A stretch of 64,000 bases of DNA from Alkalicoccus daliensis (GTDB lineage Bacteria; Bacillota; Bacilli; Bacillales; Salisediminibacteriaceae). The notes beneath the pieces were generated by a model. It made no database searches and was not told the DNA's origin. It was given only the letters and a program-made list of their open reading frames with translations. Where the stretch lies: the NCBI RefSeq assembly GCF_900103955.1, contig NZ_FNIL01000006.1, positions 142,048 to 206,047 on the forward strand, written 5' to 3'. The stretch's first letter is position 1; every line of letters begins with the position of its first letter. Positions 34,353-42,377 of the stretch are shown in pieces. Position numbers and translations under genes: made by a program.

Positions 34353-37070
34353 CTAATGCGGCACTTTTTTTCCCAGTCCGATTCTTTCTTCATGCTTCCT
34401 ATAGCCAAAATTCTTTTCTACATAGTCATGCGCCGCCTGCACCTGCTGCTCGTAGTATTTTTCCCTGTCCATCAGCTTATTTATTTCTTCCTGTACATCA
34501 GCAGGGTCTGCGTAAATGGCTGCATTACCAAAAAGTTCTTCATAAATCGGCGGAATAATTACCGGAACCCCGACCGCCATTGCTTCGATAATTACTCTTC
34601 CGAAGGCTTCTACCATGGTTGGATTTGTATAGTAAACAAATACATCCAGGGTGGCGAGAAAATCCCGGGGCGGCATTTCGCCGAATTCCAGTACGTGCCA
34701 GTTGTCCGGAAGTCCGCCAAGAATCTGCTTCGGTGCTTCAGCTCCACCGAGAATACGAATTTCAAATTTCTCATCCCGAGGATACAGCTGCAGCAGCTCC
34801 GCGGGATCCGGCGGCCACTTTAAAAAGTGTTCCCGTGAATGTCTGCCGATTTTAATTTTGGAGGTATCCTCCGGTCTTGCCGGCCGCTTCCATTCTTCCA
34901 GGCTGATAATGTTTGACCAGTCCTCTTCTGCGAGTGTTATCTGTTCCAGTTCGACGGGGTGGTGCGTGAGAAGAGCCTGGCGGATCTGCGGCCCAATCGG
35001 ATACCACGTCCCCGGCTTACCGAAATAACGCTCCAGATTTTCTGCACAGCGCGGTATGTGATACAGCACTTCATTCGTTTCTCCGTAATCTTTCTTCGGG
35101 GTCTGATTTGCAATGACGCTGATCTTTCGTGCCTCTACCGCGGGAATATACTTCTGCCAGTCTTCCAGTGCCGGCGGGTGACGCAGGATCAGCAGGTCAC
35201 AGGAAATATTTTCTCCGTAAACGAGCATCTGCACCTGTTCCCCGTCGATCAGCTCCTGCACTTTGGCATTGATCGGACGCGGCCGTAAGTCGTAACGAGC
35301 CATTTGGATCAGGCCGGTCCTGTAACCGAGCTTTTTATGCGCTTTAATTTCTTCGATGTTCGACATGGTCGTTCCCCCGGGGAGCCGGAAATCGGAAACG
35401 AGAACGATATCGAGCTTTCTTTTTCCATTTTCTTTTGTCTCACGTACCGGCAGCATCGGCTCGGGTACAGGAAACGGGCGCTGTCGCTGAGGAAACTCAT
35501 ATTTAAAGCTTGAGGCGTGTTCGTGATATGCCGTAAAGGTCTCAAAATATTCTTTTCGGGCACCCATAAAAAATCCCGGGTAGCCAAAGGCACTGCTTGC
35601 CGTAAGTGAGTCCGCGGACTGCCGCTGGAAGGAGAGCGGTCCTGTTTCCAGGTTGACGAGTGCATTTTCCCCGAAAACTTTTTTGATTCTTCGGTTAAAC
35701 TCTCCATCTGCGCCAAACCGCACGCTGTCCCAGCAGCCCAGTTCCTCCACTACCGGCGCCCTACGGAAGAGAAGGGAGGAAAGGTTCGGGATCACGTAGT
35801 GTCCCGGCTGATTTCTCCTGAAAACATTCAGATCTTCTGTCATTCTTGTCTGCTGCGAAATATTTCCGATCACTTCCGGAAATTCCAGCAGGTGCAGTAG
35901 CTGCCGCTCGATTTTTTCCGGATGGGCCCAGTCATCTGCGTCGTTGACTGTCACGAATTCTCCTTCCGCTTCCTGCAGTGCCAGGTTCCGCGCAGCATAA
36001 GCGCCCCCGTTTGATGCTGCTTTCACCAATTTTACACGGGGATCTCTGCTGCAGTATTCATTAATGATTTCTCTGGAACTGTCCGTGCTGCAGTCGTCCA
36101 CTGCCAGAATCTCCAGATTGGTCCAGGTCTGTGCAAGTACGGCTTCCAGTGAGGTACGAAGCACTTTTTCTGCATTGTACACTGGAATAATCACACTGAC
36201 TTTGTGCGCTGCCTGCTGCTCCACAGGGGTCTGCCTCTTGCCTTCTGTCTGGATACTGTCATAGTAAGTCTGCCCCTCCGCCTTTTGCAGATGCACAGGT
36301 GTTAACCCGTACATTTCAAGCGCTGCGTTAAGCCACCTGATTTTTTCTGCTGCTTCTGCTTCAAGGTTCGCCCGTGCGAAGTAAAGGTCTTGATGTGTGT
36401 CCTTCTGCATATGTGTTTCCAGCAGCTCTGCTGCTTCCTGCTTTCTCTCCAGCAGTGCAAAGCATTCTGCTTCAATAATTTTTATGCGGCGCAGTTTCTC
36501 CTGATTTTTTTCAAGCAGAGCTGCTTCCTGGAGAAATTCCAGACAAGATGCGGCACCTTCTTTTGTCTGTGTATTGATATACCACACTGCCAGTTCCCAG
36601 GCGGTCCGCTTTTTCATTGCTGGATTTTCCTGCATCTGCTCGTGAAATTCCTGGAGCTCTTTTAATCCCTGCCCGGTAAAGCCTAAATTATATAAACGGC
36701 TTTTAATCACTTTTAAGCGCTGTTCCTGTTTTTTGTTCGGGTTATGTGTTTGTCTGGAAGAAGATGATTTTGCCGGCTTTTTACTGGAAACGTTTGATGA
36801 ACCTCCTGCCAATCTTCTTTTTGTATGTTTAATAAGGTCCAGCGTTTTCCGCAGTGGAAATGTCGCTTTCCAGGTGCGGCTTTCTTCTATTTGTTTTATT
36901 TTTTGTGCGTACTTTTTGGCTTCGCTTTGGAGCTCCATCTTTTTTTGCTGGAGCATTTGTTTTTCCTGGGCTGCTTTAATGATCTGTTCGCTGAGCATCT
37001 GGTTTCTTTGCTGCATCACTTTTTTCCCGGCGGCTTCGGACGACCCTGGATGGGGCTGATAATTACTCAT
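34353..37070 (-). CDS. Two-headed glycosyltransferase: GT2 domain fused to GT4-like domain
   Basis: The start is ATG 37070 because AAGGAAGGG lies about 8 nt upstream; the frame extends 41 codons further (to 37193) without a matching signal. The 905-residue protein has a Gln/Lys-rich coiled coil ending in SRTWKATFPLRKTLDLIKH (Trp at residue 67, the same position as in its paralogue 31074-33689). TPR-like helices follow, then a GT2 domain from about 289 (KVSVIIPVYNAEKVL, LAVDDCSTDSS, NDADDWAHPEKIE) and a GT-B-like C-terminal part (LDIVLVSDFRLPGG to EAFGRVIIEAMAVGVPVIIPP, about 825-850). It is first in the operon with the methyltransferase. It likely makes part of a wall or capsule polysaccharide; sugar specificity is not readable. 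Confidence 0.88.
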   Translation of the reverse strand: MSNYQPHPGSSEAAGKKVMQQRNQMLSEQIIKAAQEKQMLQQKKMELQSEAKKYAQKIKQIEESRTWKATFPLRKTLDLIKHTKRRLAGGSSNVSSKKPAKSSSSRQTHNPNKKQEQRLKVIKSRLYNLGFTGQGLKELQEFHEQMQENPAMKKRTAWELAVWYINTQTKEGAASCLEFLQEAALLEKNQEKLRRIKIIEAECFALLERKQEAAELLETHMQKDTHQDLYFARANLEAEAAEKIRWLNAALEMYGLTPVHLQKAEGQTYYDSIQTEGKRQTPVEQQAAHKVSVIIPVYNAEKVLRTSLEAVLAQTWTNLEILAVDDCSTDSSREIINEYCSRDPRVKLVKAASNGGAYAARNLALQEAEGEFVTVNDADDWAHPEKIERQLLHLLEFPEVIGNISQQTRMTEDLNVFRRNQPGHYVIPNLSSLLFRRAPVVEELGCWDSVRFGADGEFNRRIKKVFGENALVNLETGPLSFQRQSADSLTASSAFGYPGFFMGARKEYFETFTAYHEHASSFKYEFPQRQRPFPVPEPMLPVRETKENGKRKLDIVLVSDFRLPGGTTMSNIEEIKAHKKLGYRTGLIQMARYDLRPRPINAKVQELIDGEQVQMLVYGENISCDLLILRHPPALEDWQKYIPAVEARKISVIANQTPKKDYGETNEVLYHIPRCAENLERYFGKPGTWYPIGPQIRQALLTHHPVELEQITLAEEDWSNIISLEEWKRPARPEDTSKIKIGRHSREHFLKWPPDPAELLQLYPRDEKFEIRILGGAEAPKQILGGLPDNWHVLEFGEMPPRDFLATLDVFVYYTNPTMVEAFGRVIIEAMAVGVPVIIPPIYEELFGNAAIYADPADVQEEINKLMDREKYYEQQVQAAHDYVEKNFGYRKHEERIGLGKKVPH

Positions 37071-37396
37071 GAATAAACCCTTCCTTCGGCAGTATGATTT
37101 AACAATCGTCAATCTCTTGATTGAGTAGAGGTGCAACTTTCCGGCGGAGACATGCGCAGTAGGATACATGTAAGAATCAAGATATTTACTCATTTATTTC
37201 ATTTTTCTGACAATATCTTTTTGTTTATTATAGCAATTTATTTCTTAAAAACAATAAAAGTCCTTGTTTTTCCATAATTGTTGTAAGTATAAAATCTACC
37301 GTATGCAGCTCGGACACTGATGGATTTAAGGATTTCCGGGTGCTGTGCGATTTTCGGTGAAGGTTTGCGGGAGGCAGCTTACTTCAGCCTATGAAT
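37071..37396. other. Intergenic promoter region of the glycosyltransferase operon
   Basis: The region is AT-rich from 37190 to 37290. It should hold the promoter of the minus-strand operon starting at 37070 (sequence around 37200-37260), but no box pair is clear enough to call. No small gene is seen. Confidence 0.35.
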
Positions 37397-37429
37397 AAAA
37401 ACAGCTCCCGCCGAATAGGCAGGAGCTGC
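37397..37429 (-). terminator. Rho-independent terminator of the CotH gene
   Basis: On the minus strand CAGCTCCTGCC pairs with GGCGGGAGCTG, followed by TTTTTAT. It lies about 40 nt after the stop at 37467. Confidence 0.85.
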
Positions 37430-37466
37430 TTTGAGGAGCTGGGCTTTCCCCCAGCTTTGTTTCTGC

Positions 37467-39938
37467 TTATTCAAATTGTGCTTCAAGTGCGAGATCTTCT
37501 TCGAGCAGTATTTCTATCGTTTCGGCCTCTTCTGTAGAGGTGCCGCTCCAGCCGGCAAACGTATACCCATCTGCAGGTACTGCTGTAATGGTCACGGGAA
37601 TGCCTTCGAAATAAGTGCCGTTCCAGTTTTCCGTCGCAGTGATTCCGGGAGTTTCCGGAGAAATTTCCAGTGTATTGATGAACACAGAACCACGGGAACT
37701 GTCGAAGCTTATTTCAATATCTGATGTTCCGCTTAAGTCAAAGAAATTTACAAGGTGCTCCCTCATTGCCGCCGGCCTGTTTCTCGCAAAGCCTCTTGTA
37801 TCTTCCACGAGCTGCTCCCAGGCTTCTCTTGATTCCGGAAGTCCCCAGCGTTCGATGTGTCCGTTTATTTCTGGAGCAATTGTTCCCTGGATCTCCTCAA
37901 TTTCCTGCACTACCCGGTCTTCGTCAAAACTTGAATTAAGCTGATTGGCGAATTCAGTTAAAAACTGCTGCGTGAATTCTTCATTCTCGAGCAGGTTCCG
38001 GAGCAATGAAGTGGACCATTCATCTTCTGCAGCCGCGTGGGACATCGTATCATCCTCGTAGGCATCTGCTCCGTGATAGGCAAAGCCGTGATCCGTGTCA
38101 TACAGGAGCCATCTCCAGCGTCCATCATACGGTGCTGGCTCCTCCGGATTGAAATCGGTTTTTACCCGGTAAAAGTTAATGTTATTATGCGGCCAGTCAG
38201 TGTTTTTAAAATAAATCTGCGCTGCCTGATAGGTAATAAAGTTATCGATATCCATCAATGTCTGCACATGTGCATAATTTTCTTCCGAAGACATATCATT
38301 CTCTTCAATAAACTCCAGCATCTCAAGATAGTGGCGGATGTCTCCTGGCTTCCCGGTATCTACACCGATATTTCCTTCAATCGCATTTCCCGCTTCTAAA
38401 ATCACGAGGTTTTCTCTGTCTATATCATACTTTCTCTCAAAGTAGTGCTGATCGTATCTTTCCCGCAGATTATGTATCCCCCAGTATTCTCCATTCAAAT
38501 AAACTACTGACGGCTGGTAGGCCTGCGTTTCCACCTCGGTGTGCGTCACGAGACGCTGCATGAGCGCATCGTTAAACATCGTTCCGCCCCAGTCATTTCC
38601 GGACTGCCGGAGAAGCAGCCGCTTAAACTCTTCGCGCGGCTCTTCAGGAAAGAAAGGATAGCGGAACAAATTCTCCCCGTAATCATTTCTTGCATACAGC
38701 CGCAGTGTTTTCTGCGGGAAGCGGCGGGTAAATCCTCCGTGAATTCTGACTCCTGCATCCTGGGCTAACACCCGCTGCTCTTCTTCAAAATATTCTATAT
38801 GCAGCGGCTGTTCCCATTCCCTGCCCCGCTGTTCGAAGTTTCCCATTGCATCTGGTGCATCTGCATCGGGGTCGTGATACACTCCCGGCGCATAGATACC
38901 TGTTTCTTCACTGAAAAAATGTTCTGCATCCGTAGATAATGAAAATACAGGCAGGGAAGACTCTTTATTTACAAAGTACGTATTCGTTTCGACGCTGCTT
39001 AATGTATTGTCCTCTGTGTTCAGACTGACCGCCTTTATCACCGAAGCTTTTGGAATATCCTGCGGCGGCTCCTGCCAGCTTCTCCTGTTGGTTGCATCTT
39101 CCAGCAGATTCGTGCGGATCGAAGCAAACTGATTTGCTTCGTTTTCACGTGCGGTTACCTCAATGGGGCCGGTGTACTCCTGCGTGCTGCTTTTCCCGGA
39201 AAATGGATTCGGTGTGGAACCGTCCAGTGTATAATAAATTTCCTCTGAGTCGTCAGCCGTAAGCTCTACTTCAAGGGGCTCCCCATAAAAGCCTGCTTCA
39301 TAAGAAAATTCCGGACCGCTGGAAATAAAACGTTCCTCAATATCTGTGTCATTAATCTCTTCCAGATAATGTTCTACCGGGGAAAAATCTTCTATTGGAT
39401 TGCCTTCTACATAAAGCCGCTCCCTGAGATTGTTCAGATTACGCAGCGGTTCAATGCTTTCAATTTGATTGTGGCGGATATTCACATCTTCCAGCTGCTG
39501 CATAAAGCTGAGTGGAGAAATATCAGTAATGCTGTTTTCCCGCAGATTCAGCTCCCGTAAATTCGTCAGGGAAGCCAGCGAGGAAATATCCTCAATTTGA
39601 TTGCCTCGCAGATTTAAGCTGGTAAGGGACGGAAGTTCTTCCAGTACACTGATATCTTCTATTTGATTATCTCTCACATCCAGGGAGACGAGAGAAGTAA
39701 ATTCATCTATTCCTTCGAGATTCTCGATTCCTGCTTCCCGAAAGCGGAGCTCCTGAATATCTTCCACCTGATCCGGGCGGATTTCCCCGCGCGGGTAATC
39801 TATTTCTATCCGTACTGCTTCTTCCAGCGCTTCGTCTGTAATGAACGGCCCTGGCGCTGCCAGGTAAGCAGCTCCCCAGCCAAGGAATAGCAACGGAAAA
39901 ATCAGCACTAATATTAAAATCGTTTTTGGGGGTTTCAT
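37467..39938 (-). CDS. Membrane-anchored CotH-kinase family protein with leucine-rich repeats
   Basis: ATG 39938 is chosen because GGGAGG lies 5-6 nt upstream; the upstream ATG 39962 nearly overlaps an operator-like palindrome. The 823-residue protein starts with a hydrophobic helix (TILILVLIFPLLFLGWGAAYL), a signal peptide or anchor. Leucine-rich repeats follow (about 50-195, repeating IxxLxxLxxLxLRxNxIEDIS). Next are a chitobiase C-terminal-like fold (about 205-290, EIYYTLDGSTPNPFSG), the CotH domain (about 330-700, with VRIHGGFTRRFPQKTLRLYA, LRQSGNDWGGTMFND, YWGIHNLRERYD and the metal-site-like LLYDTDHGF) and a C-terminal InlB-like repeat (GYTFAGWSGTS). CotH proteins are atypical kinases known from Bacillus spore coats. 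It is divergent from VTC and DUF4956 genes, a common partnership in bacteria. The substrate here is unknown. Confidence 0.9.
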   Translation of the reverse strand: MKPPKTILILVLIFPLLFLGWGAAYLAAPGPFITDEALEEAVRIEIDYPRGEIRPDQVEDIQELRFREAGIENLEGIDEFTSLVSLDVRDNQIEDISVLEELPSLTSLNLRGNQIEDISSLASLTNLRELNLRENSITDISPLSFMQQLEDVNIRHNQIESIEPLRNLNNLRERLYVEGNPIEDFSPVEHYLEEINDTDIEERFISSGPEFSYEAGFYGEPLEVELTADDSEEIYYTLDGSTPNPFSGKSSTQEYTGPIEVTARENEANQFASIRTNLLEDATNRRSWQEPPQDIPKASVIKAVSLNTEDNTLSSVETNTYFVNKESSLPVFSLSTDAEHFFSEETGIYAPGVYHDPDADAPDAMGNFEQRGREWEQPLHIEYFEEEQRVLAQDAGVRIHGGFTRRFPQKTLRLYARNDYGENLFRYPFFPEEPREEFKRLLLRQSGNDWGGTMFNDALMQRLVTHTEVETQAYQPSVVYLNGEYWGIHNLRERYDQHYFERKYDIDRENLVILEAGNAIEGNIGVDTGKPGDIRHYLEMLEFIEENDMSSEENYAHVQTLMDIDNFITYQAAQIYFKNTDWPHNNINFYRVKTDFNPEEPAPYDGRWRWLLYDTDHGFAYHGADAYEDDTMSHAAAEDEWSTSLLRNLLENEEFTQQFLTEFANQLNSSFDEDRVVQEIEEIQGTIAPEINGHIERWGLPESREAWEQLVEDTRGFARNRPAAMREHLVNFFDLSGTSDIEISFDSSRGSVFINTLEISPETPGITATENWNGTYFEGIPVTITAVPADGYTFAGWSGTSTEEAETIEILLEEDLALEAQFE

Positions 39939-39964
39939 GCCTGCCTCCCTTTCGCTAAACATTC

Positions 39965-39979
39965 TGTAAACCGTTTACA
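39965..39979. promoter_or_regulatory. Perfect 15-nt palindrome, likely LacI-family operator
   Basis: TGTAAACCGTTTACA is a perfect inverted repeat (TGTAAA, 3-nt centre, TTTACA). It lies just downstream of the -10 box of the CotH gene promoter and before its ribosome binding site. It is one base longer than the usual 14-nt cre or LacI-type site, so I do not call it a CcpA site. Confidence 0.6.
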
Positions 39980-39993
39980 TATCTCTTCTGCTT

Positions 39994-40022
39994 ACTATAT
40001 AATAAAGTACATTCATTCACAA
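39994..40022 (-). promoter_or_regulatory. Sigma-A promoter of the CotH gene
   Basis: On the minus strand TTGTGA and TATAGT are separated by exactly 17 nt, ending 55 nt before the ATG at 39938. The expected transcription start would fall just upstream of the palindrome at 39965-39979. Confidence 0.6.
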
Positions 40023-40082
40023 TATTTACAAAAACAATATATTTCTTAACTTGGCTCTGTTTAATTCTAGTGTTGTTTGAAG

Positions 40083-40210
40083 GTCGGTGCGCCTGCTGCT
40101 CTTTTTTCTTCGCTTGCCGCGGAGAAATCCTTCAGCTATCCCTTCATTTCGTCCGGGATGATCTTCACGCTTTCTTTTTCCGCAGGCGTCTTGAAAAATC
40201 GCCTAGTCTT
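40083..40210. repeat. Diverged REP-like element (copy 3) in the CotH/VTC divergent region
   Basis: TTGCCGCGGAGAAATCCTTC, TCAGCTATCCC, TCCGGGATGATCTTCACGC and TTTTTCCGCAGGCGTC follow the same order as the elements at 21468 and 24108 but with many changes. The rest of the gap 39939-40551 has no gene that I can support; short reading frames at about 40070-40290 lie inside the element. Confidence 0.45.
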
Positions 40211-40551
40211 CCCTATAAGGTTGAGAGCAAAGTTCACGAGAAAAGCAATCGCTTCTAAATTAACAATTGTGAGAACAAAGCGGAATACCTAAGTTTAAAT
40301 GGAGAACTTCTTTATGTCAGATCAGTAGAATCGAAGTTTTCCATCGTTCTTCACAAGAAACTTTTACAGAGATCTTCATGCAGAAAAACTGCACCATGAT
40401 AAATACTTCCGTGTAACGAAGGAGAACAAGCCCTTGGATAAGCCTCTCCGAGAGTACAGCAGCAATATTACTTCTTTTTAACGAAACTTTTATTTTAAAG
40501 GCAACCTTAAATTTAATGATCGTTTTTTGATGGTCAATTTGGAGGGATAGG

Positions 40552-41295
40552 ATGGCCGGTGAAATTTTCAGTCGCTACGAAATAAAATATTTAATTCCCT
40601 TTGATATGTATCAGTCACTGACAAAGGAACTGCAGAAAAAAATGACTTTTGACAGCAATGGGGATGAAAATGGCTGCTACAATATTATCAGCCTGTATTT
40701 TGATTCGCCTGATAAAAAGATCTATTACGAAACCCGCAACAAAGCCCGTTTCCGCCAGAAGCTGCGCCTGCGGATTTACAACAGCGCTTCCCTGCAGGAC
40801 AACGCTTATTTTGAGATGAAAAAGAAATTTAAAAAACGGGTGAACAAACGGAGAACGAGTATTCAGCTGCAGGGTGCCTATGATTATCTGAATAACTGCC
40901 TGGATGAAGAAAAAACGTATATTTCCAACTACCAGATTTTTAAGGAAATTGATGCTTTCCGCAAGCTGTATAATTTGCAACCGGAAAATATCGTCAGCTA
41001 TGACAGACAGGCGTTTTCGGGAATTAACGATAAAGATCTGCGGGTAACGTTTGATTACAATTTAAAATGCCGCAAAGAAGATCTGCGCATCGAAAACGGT
41101 CCGGACGGCTTTCGCTTTGTCGACCCGAACCTTGTCGTAATGGAAGTAAAAGTGGATCACAGCGTACCGCTCTGGCTTTCCCGCCTGATCAGCGAGTTCG
41201 GATGCCCGAAAGACAGTGTCTCCAAATTCTGCACGAGTGCTGATGTGTTGGAAGAAGCAGCACTCACCGAAGAAAATTACAAAGAAATCAATTAG
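40552..41295 (+). CDS. VTC-domain protein (polyphosphate polymerase-like)
   Basis: This 247-residue cytosolic protein starts at ATG 40552 with GGAGGG upstream. It shows the VTC tunnel-domain pattern: SRYEIKYLIPFDMY, IISLYFDSPDKKIYYETRNKARFRQKLRLRIY, FEMKKKFKKRVNKRRT and a late acidic strand VVMEVKVDHSVP. The basic residues along the strands are those that line the nucleotide/polyphosphate tunnel in yeast Vtc4, and the Glu in MEVK is the likely metal ligand. It is followed 27 nt later by the DUF4956 gene and is divergent from the CotH gene. This three-gene association occurs in many bacteria; the joint function is not established. Polyphosphate synthesis here is inferred from the domain only. 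Confidence 0.88.
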   Translation: MAGEIFSRYEIKYLIPFDMYQSLTKELQKKMTFDSNGDENGCYNIISLYFDSPDKKIYYETRNKARFRQKLRLRIYNSASLQDNAYFEMKKKFKKRVNKRRTSIQLQGAYDYLNNCLDEEKTYISNYQIFKEIDAFRKLYNLQPENIVSYDRQAFSGINDKDLRVTFDYNLKCRKEDLRIENGPDGFRFVDPNLVVMEVKVDHSVPLWLSRLISEFGCPKDSVSKFCTSADVLEEAALTEENYKEIN

Positions 41296-41322
41296 CTACA
41301 GCGTCTTGCTAGGAGGAACTAT

Positions 41323-42009
41323 ATGGAGAATCTGTTAGATTTGATCAGAGAACAGGATATGACAACACGGTTAACATTGATAGACGGGTTTGTAGCTGTT
41401 TTTCTCAGCTTCATTCTTTCCGTCATCATTACGCAGGTCTATAAACTCACCTATAAAGGAAACCGGTATTCCCAGTCCTACGTACATACGGTGATTATTA
41501 TGAGCGTCGTCGTGGCGCTCGTGATGATTGTAATCGGCAACAATATCGCAGCCGCATTCGGTTTGGTCGGTGCGTTTTCAATCATCCGCTTCAGAAGTGC
41601 GATGAGCGACCCGAAAGACATTGCGTTTATCTTTTTCGGGATGGCGACAGGGATTGCCTGCGGACTCGGCTTTTATCTTCTGCCGATTGTTTTCACTTTC
41701 TCTTTATGTGTACTGATTTATTTTCTGTACGCAATTAATTTTGGAAAATCAGACGGTGAGAACAGGCGCATGAAAATCACCGTTCCCGAGAACCTGCAGT
41801 ATGACGGGGTATTCGATGATATTTTTGAGAAGTATATGAGAAGCCACTCCCTCACCCAGGTGCAGACCACGAATCTCGGCACCATGATCCGCCTGGAGTA
41901 TGATGTCGTTATGAAAGAGGGCGTCCGTGATAAAGATATTATGGACGCGGTCAGAGAACGGAATTCCAATATGGATATTTCTATTAACTATGCAGAAACT
42001 GGTTATTAA
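41323..42009 (+). CDS. DUF4956 membrane protein
   Basis: This 228-residue protein starts at ATG 41323 with AGGAGG upstream. It has four predicted membrane helices in the first 150 residues. The family signature is visible (FGLVGAFSIIRFRSAMSDPKDIAFIFFGMATGIACGLGFY). A cytosolic C-terminal domain of about 80 residues with an alternating strand/helix pattern follows. The family has no proven function but is regularly next to VTC and CotH genes, as here. A terminator directly follows, so VTC and DUF4956 form a two-gene operon. Confidence 0.88.
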   Translation: MENLLDLIREQDMTTRLTLIDGFVAVFLSFILSVIITQVYKLTYKGNRYSQSYVHTVIIMSVVVALVMIVIGNNIAAAFGLVGAFSIIRFRSAMSDPKDIAFIFFGMATGIACGLGFYLLPIVFTFSLCVLIYFLYAINFGKSDGENRRMKITVPENLQYDGVFDDIFEKYMRSHSLTQVQTTNLGTMIRLEYDVVMKEGVRDKDIMDAVRERNSNMDISINYAETGY

Positions 42010-42019
42010 AAGCGCGCGC

Positions 42020-42046
42020 GCCCGGGAGGAGAATTCCCGGGCTTTT
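42020..42046 (+). terminator. Rho-independent terminator
   Basis: GCCCGGGA and TCCCGGGC form an 8-bp GC stem with a short loop and TTTTAT tail, 11 nt after the DUF4956 stop. Confidence 0.88.
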
Positions 42047-42089
42047 ATGCTTGCTGAAAAAGATTTGAGAATGATGAATTCCGTCTCTT

Positions 42090-42200
42090 GATAGGTGAAT
42101 TAACGGAAATATGCGTTTCTTAAAATCAGATAATCGGCGTCAGTGTCCAGATAATCCTCCCTATTAACAGAATAACAGCTGAAATTTGCAGAGCAGAGAT
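42090..42200. repeat. Intergenic array D of degenerate ~21-nt repeats
   Basis: Units built on CAGATAATC recur with about 21-23 nt spacing (AAAATCAGATAATCGGCG, then CCAGATAATCCTCC, then AGAATAACAGC). The nearest relative is array E at about 55765-55912. The rest of the gap up to 42377 is AT-rich and should hold the promoter of the next gene; a TATAAT lies at about 42276 without a clear -35 box. Confidence 0.5.
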
Positions 42201-42377
42201 CGGTGAAGTTCACAGATCTCTGATTTACTGTCCTGCTGAACTCCATAAACAATGTACTTTCTCAGCCGCTTTCTCTATAATTATCAAAATAATCAGTAAA
42301 CATTTTACTTTTCCTGCAGCTTAAGGTTAAATAAGTATATTCTCTAAATAAATATACAGCCAAAGGATGAAGCTGCC

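Noticed and set aside
39965..39979. CcpA (cre) site
   Set aside because: The palindrome has a 3-nt centre and 15 nt in total, while cre sites have an even 14-nt form; the right half does not match when aligned.
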